A stretch of 64,000 nucleotides of DNA from Pagrus major (taxonomy: Eukaryota; Chordata; Actinopteri; Spariformes; Sparidae). Below, piece by piece: positions 60,501 to 64,000 of the stretch; within the stretch, counting starts at the first letter, position 1, and each line of letters starts with the position of its first letter. The notes beneath the pieces were generated by a model. It searched no databases. It had not been told where the DNA came from and was given only the letters and a program-made list of their open reading frames with translations. The stretch is taken from contig NC_133216.1 in the NCBI RefSeq assembly GCF_040436345.1, forward strand, positions 18,667,292 to 18,731,291, read 5' to 3'. The position numbers were made by a program, and so were the translations under genes.

Positions 60501-62137
60501 AACATTGCAAAAACAAGCTGATAGCATAATCTTGGGCGTCAGACAGTTGTGATCTGCATTTTTTTTCCACTTTTATATTTCGTTTTATGATCAAAAAATA
60601 AATCGATTAATCAAGAAAATTATCTTTATACGTTTAGGTATCTCACATGTTCGACCCCCTCTATGTGCGCCTCGATCTCCTGGATGACCCTGGCCTCCCT
60701 CTCTGCCTCCTCGGCCGAGCGGCGGCCCTTATTGATCTTCTCGGCCAGTCGCTTGATGTCCCTCTGGGCGTCCAGTAAGTACGTGTGGTCCGGGTGATCC
60801 TCTGGGGTGTGCTTGAGCAGGTCCTGGAACAAACAACATGAACACAAATACACATCAATCTCCCTTCACATGAGCTCCTTGCCACTAAACACAGGATGAG
60901 GCCACTTAGAAGATCAAGAAAGTTATATTTTGAGATACCTTAACCAGCAGCTCGTATCGAGGAATCCTCTGGACCGGTTTAATCATCAGATCACCCAGAG
61001 CCTGTTTCTCCTTGTTCTCACGCATGTTTTGCTGTTGGAGTGAAGGATGGATACAAGAGAGGGTGAGAAAATAACTCAAGAAAGCCCAAAGCAACAAGAA
61101 AACTGGCTCTAAGATCATGTCAGTGTTGCACTTCATGTCTGCACCACAAGGTGGCGAAGTGGTTCCACTGTACAAACTGGCAGACGCTCTCTGTGGTTGA
61201 AAACTGAGATCAGCACGAGGACATTAAAAGGTTTTCTGTGGTGGCTGATGACATTTTTGATTCTGAGCTCTGGTTCTGTGCAGCCAACTTGTGCATATAT
61301 TTATTTGTGGTGGCACACCACAGCATCAAAGTGTACAACAGTGGTCTACCAAATGTAACTAGACGTACAGCTCAAATATCCCCTGGGTTCTCAAGTCAAA
61401 TTTTCCGGTTGAATTGGTTTAAAGAGGGGGTTTGTGGAACATTTCACGGACAATAATTTGTTCCCAATTACAGTTCCAGATGAAAAAACTGCGTCTACTG
61501 AAATACAAAAATCAATTTCAGTCGGATCCGACATTGTGAAAACATTTTGATTTCCTGAGCAGAGGAAGAAAAAATGTTCCGCACGTTAAATTTGATACCA
61601 CATGATTTAGAAACGAGAATATTAGAGGAAAAATTTGATTTTTAAGTCAATTTTTTCAGGTTTTCAGCCCATATGTCAAAATATTTTGCCTGAATCAAAT
61701 GACTCTGTTCATAACTAAACCTCCTGAAGTCCTGTAACTGTAGAACAAGAGCAATCAAGTGTCTCTCTTCCAAGGTTAAAAAAACAAAAAGGGACTACAG
61801 GAACAGGAAGCACACACATATTAACATACGCACGAACCTTACGTTGACAAATAGAAGCAACAAAGCCCTTTTCAGCCTGAGCATTACCATGCGTTACAGG
61901 CTCTAAAAGCGTGTTAAAAGGCTTTTCCACCTATTTTTTTCATCTTTTGAAAGTTTTTCTACTTTTCTGTACAGCCGCTCAGACTAAACAGGACGTCCGG
62001 TGACTGGGTCCAACACTCACCTCCAGAAACTTGTGAAACGCCGGCTTGGCCTCCTTGGCAATCCTCACGGCATCTTTGGCGTTGAGAAAGTTGTCGATGT
62101 ACGCCGAATACATATTAGCTAGAGTCTCTTTGGAGAA
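55439..62137 (-). CDS. arhgef17: ARHGEF17 (TEM4, p164-RhoGEF), C-terminal 895 residues
   Basis: RhoA-directed guanine nucleotide exchange factor of the Dbl family. Twenty-one exons, 5' to 3': 62021-62137, 60939-61031, 60647-60823, 60403-60453, 60093-60202, 59828-59913, 59596-59714, 59296-59503, 59090-59163, 58847-58930, 58632-58735, 58312-58427, 58035-58148, 57684-57951, 57508-57594, 57181-57248, 56793-56941, 56519-56693, 56209-56304, 55746-55928, 55439-55647. All junctions are GT-AG with compatible phases, 2688 nt including the stop. Landmarks are FSKETLANMYSAYIDNFLNA and KPVQRIPRYELL (DH), the PH strands SLFLFSDLIICTTLKR, EFLKAIPIMKTRSGMQ, VWVCNSDGYVGQ, VFVSLANGEVIVYQREAG, and the conserved end HLLLWRV. 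Identity to human ARHGEF17 is high by eye. The large N-terminal region and the first part of DH lie beyond the window. Confidence 0.96.
57684..59503 (-). CDS. arhgef17: arhgef17 exons: post-PH helix, first propeller blades, acidic linker
   Basis: Exons 59296-59503, 59090-59163, 58847-58930, 58632-58735, 58312-58427, 58035-58148 and 57684-57951. They encode FEQAFEEAKKKL, KAIPIMKTRSGMQ, VWVCNSDGYVGQ, VEACIAVCSARIICIAAVPG, the acidic Ser-rich stretch DSDDTDDEDSPSPS, TTSSEEEQE and RASLEDLLSIDPEAYQSSVW. The linker is less like human than the blades, as expected for disordered sequence. Confidence 0.93.
59596..60453 (-). CDS. arhgef17: arhgef17 PH-domain exons
   Basis: Exons 60403-60453, 60093-60202, 59828-59913 and 59596-59714 encode FLRQEMVMEA, GGKKDRSLFLFSDLIICTTL, SVIDTSSKYKFLWKLPLEEV and LDEDLSTLGQISKLSE. 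The order and spacing match the PH region that follows DH in ARHGEF17. Confidence 0.93.
60647..62137 (-). CDS. arhgef17: arhgef17 exons for the second half of the DH domain
   Basis: Exons 62021-62137, 60939-61031 and 60647-60823 (39, 31 and 59 codons, all phase 0) cover FSKETLAN to EAHIEGVEH. They include the conserved Dbl segment with DLMIKPVQRIPRYELLVK followed by DLLKHTPEDHPDH, part of the Rho-binding face. The acceptor before FSKE is at 62138; no earlier exon was found to its right. Confidence 0.95.
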
Positions 62138-62581
62138 CTGGAGAGAAGAAGAAGAAGAGGAGGACATTTACAGTAAGTTACTATGTGAACACTTTAATGT
62201 ATGTAAAACTGAAATGATGGTGCACATTTCCGTTGATCAAGCAAAATAAGCCAATGATTTGACTTTTAATGGACTAAACAATTAATCAATTAACCAAAAG
62301 CAAATTACACGGCTATGCTGTAGGATCAGACTTGCTGAAAACAACATTCACATTCAATATTAGAGGATGTCACGTGTGTATTTTTAGGTGAGTAGGTAGG
62401 TGAATATTTTTCAGGCTGCTTTCTTTTCACAAAGGAGGCACGGGACAGAGCGAGACTGAGAGAAATAAAAAAAATAAAAGGAGTCGCGAGACAAGTTGAC
62501 GTCAGAGAGTAACCTGCTTTTTTTAAAACAACCTGACCCTCTTTTTTTTTCTATCATCCATCTCACAGTGTCCTTTCCTTT

Positions 62582-62633
<52 letters not shown>

Positions 62634-63559
62634 GCTGATAAAGAGTAAGAGCACAGAGAAAAAAAGCATCTGAGGACATAATGAGGATTAGTCACAGCAG
62701 AGGAGAAAATAGAAATGTACTGCGTCCCTACTTCATTAAAAAAGGTAAAAACGTAATGTTCTCCTCCAGCAGCTCTGTTTCAGGTGTTTCTTTAAATATA
62801 TTATTGACTGATCTATTCTCAACTCTTTTTAAGCAGCCGCTTAAAATACAAGCGACCCACTGTCATCCTCAAGGCAAGGATGATACAGTGGGTAGCACAA
62901 ATTATGCAGATAGCTTAATGCACTGTTTTATGTTTTATGTCTTCAGGAGGCAAGACTTCTACTTATTTGCTTTTAAAAGTGTCTGTTGAATGTCTGTAGT
63001 TAAATTTGACCCATTTTAGTTCTTGAAACCCTAATTTTTAAGATGTAATACGCAGAATTTTACTTCCTGTTAGAGAAGAAAGGAAGTTGGAGGGCAGGAC
63101 TAAACCTCACATGAATAAAACCTTCATACTTTACCTTGTCCTTAAATATTTCTGCCAAAGACACTACTTAGGTCTTGTATTTTGCTTTGATTGAGAGACC
63201 CCATGTGGCAAAAACTACATCCTGAGCGTTTAATGGCTCTTTTTTGTCTATTTCTCATGGTGTTGTTTGAGGTTTGACGGAAGCCCTGAGGGGCAAGTGA
63301 GAAGGGAAAACCATTTGTCATAATGAAGCACAGAAAGCGCAGAAACAGAAGACACAATTATGATTTTTCTATATTTAAGTCTTAAAACACAAAAGGTCTT
63401 TCTGATTCCGTGCTGCGAAAACACAGATTTAGCTTTACTGCTGCTTGTGAGACAAATCTGTGTTTAGAGCATCATTTCCCACAAACCAAACAGCAGTGAC
63501 ACAGCAAATCCTCTAAACCATCATCCACTTTACACAGCAAACGGCGTAACAAAAGACTC
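62138..63559 (-). other. arhgef17: arhgef17 intron (continues past the right edge)
   Basis: No DH-domain exon was recognised here. It contains a CT microsatellite and AT-rich sequence. The upstream coding exons must lie right of 64000. Confidence 0.6.
62586..62631. repeat. CT dinucleotide microsatellite
   Basis: About 23 CT units. Confidence 0.96.
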
Positions 63560-63632
63560 TGCCCCGTGTGAGGCTCGAACTCACGACCTTCAGATTATGA
63601 GACTGACGCGCTGCCTACTGCGCCAACGAGGC
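63560..63632 (-). tRNA. tRNA-Met (CAT), elongator type
   Basis: On the minus strand a 73-nt gene begins GCCTCGTTGGCGCAGTAGG and ends ACGGGGCA. The acceptor stem pairs GCCTCGT with ACGGGGC (one T-G wobble). The anticodon loop is CTCATAA with anticodon CAT between 5-bp stems, and the T arm is GTGAGTTCGAGCCTCAC. Box A and box B internal promoter sequences are intact. It closely resembles vertebrate elongator tRNA-Met. No intron. It lies within, and on the same strand as, the inferred arhgef17 intron. Confidence 0.96.
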
Positions 63633-64000
63633 CTGAAGCACACTGCAGCTGCTGCGCCTTTAAGAGCTGCAGCGGAGCGGAGTGGGGGAGGGAGGCGCAC
63701 CGCGGAGGCCTCATGTTCTCACTTCTCTGCCTGCAGCTATTTCAAATGATGCACTTCACATACAATATGTAACAGCTGGTATATAATGAATCTGTGAATT
63801 GATCTCAGGAGGTATTAAAGTGTTGTAAAATAAGTTAATTTAATAGTTGGGTGCGGCAGCTTTTCCTCAACCTGCTTCATCTACTTGTAATTCAGTTAGC
63901 GGTTTCCTGCATTACGCCCGTGTGATGGTTTGGTCTCCAGTGAGAGTTTGTGAAACTGTTTCATTCACGCTGTGAGCTGCTGAGAGGGACAACAATAGCA

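Noticed and set aside
1-64000. CRISPR array, operon, phage or other prokaryotic system
   Set aside because: Short direct repeats present are microsatellites or transposon words without spacers, and all real genes are intron-split vertebrate genes.

Overview
The window is teleost (ray-finned fish) nuclear DNA. The evidence is GT-AG split genes, many GATA, CA and GA microsatellites, abundant TTAA-flanked miniature transposons, and proteins close to vertebrate orthologues. No prokaryotic, organellar or viral gene was seen.

Layout: (1) 1-8.7 kb holds the 5' end of fchsd2 on the minus strand: coding exon 1 at 8428-8448, exon 2 at 3885-3982, and introns that continue off the left edge. (2) 12.5-16 kb holds a complete P2Y2/P2Y4-like nucleotide receptor on the plus strand, split into four coding exons. 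Its first intron carries a pentanucleotide-period array and a 518-bp fold-back element. (3) About 17.8-31.85 kb holds relt (TNF receptor superfamily) on the minus strand, with a probable non-coding first exon near 48.5 kb. (4) 55.4-62.1 kb holds the last 21 coding exons of arhgef17 on the minus strand (end of DH, PH, WD40-like C-terminus). The N-terminus lies beyond the right edge. (5) A methionine tRNA gene is at 63560-63632. (6) 32-48 kb is mostly repeats and microsatellites. It includes a two-copy composite element with a zinc-finger-like fragment and an orphan terminal-exon-like sequence at 38294-38414.

The neighbourhood matches the vertebrate FCHSD2-P2RY2-P2RY6-ARHGEF17-RELT cluster (human 11q13.4), but the ARHGEF17-RELT pair is in inverted order and orientation. 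The genes are not an operon. They are a membrane-trafficking F-BAR protein, a nucleotide GPCR, a TNF-family receptor and a RhoA exchange factor, each independently transcribed. The P2Y gene and relt are convergent (tail to tail).

Exon boundaries were set by hand from splice signals, reading phase and remembered human family sequences. The phase chain closes without error across all four P2Y exons (345 aa), the nine relt exons up to the last junction, and the 21 arhgef17 exons (895 aa in the window). No clearly new biological system was found. The most unusual items are the intron-split P2Y receptor with its hairpin-bearing intron, the THAP-like composite repeat, and the orphan exon.
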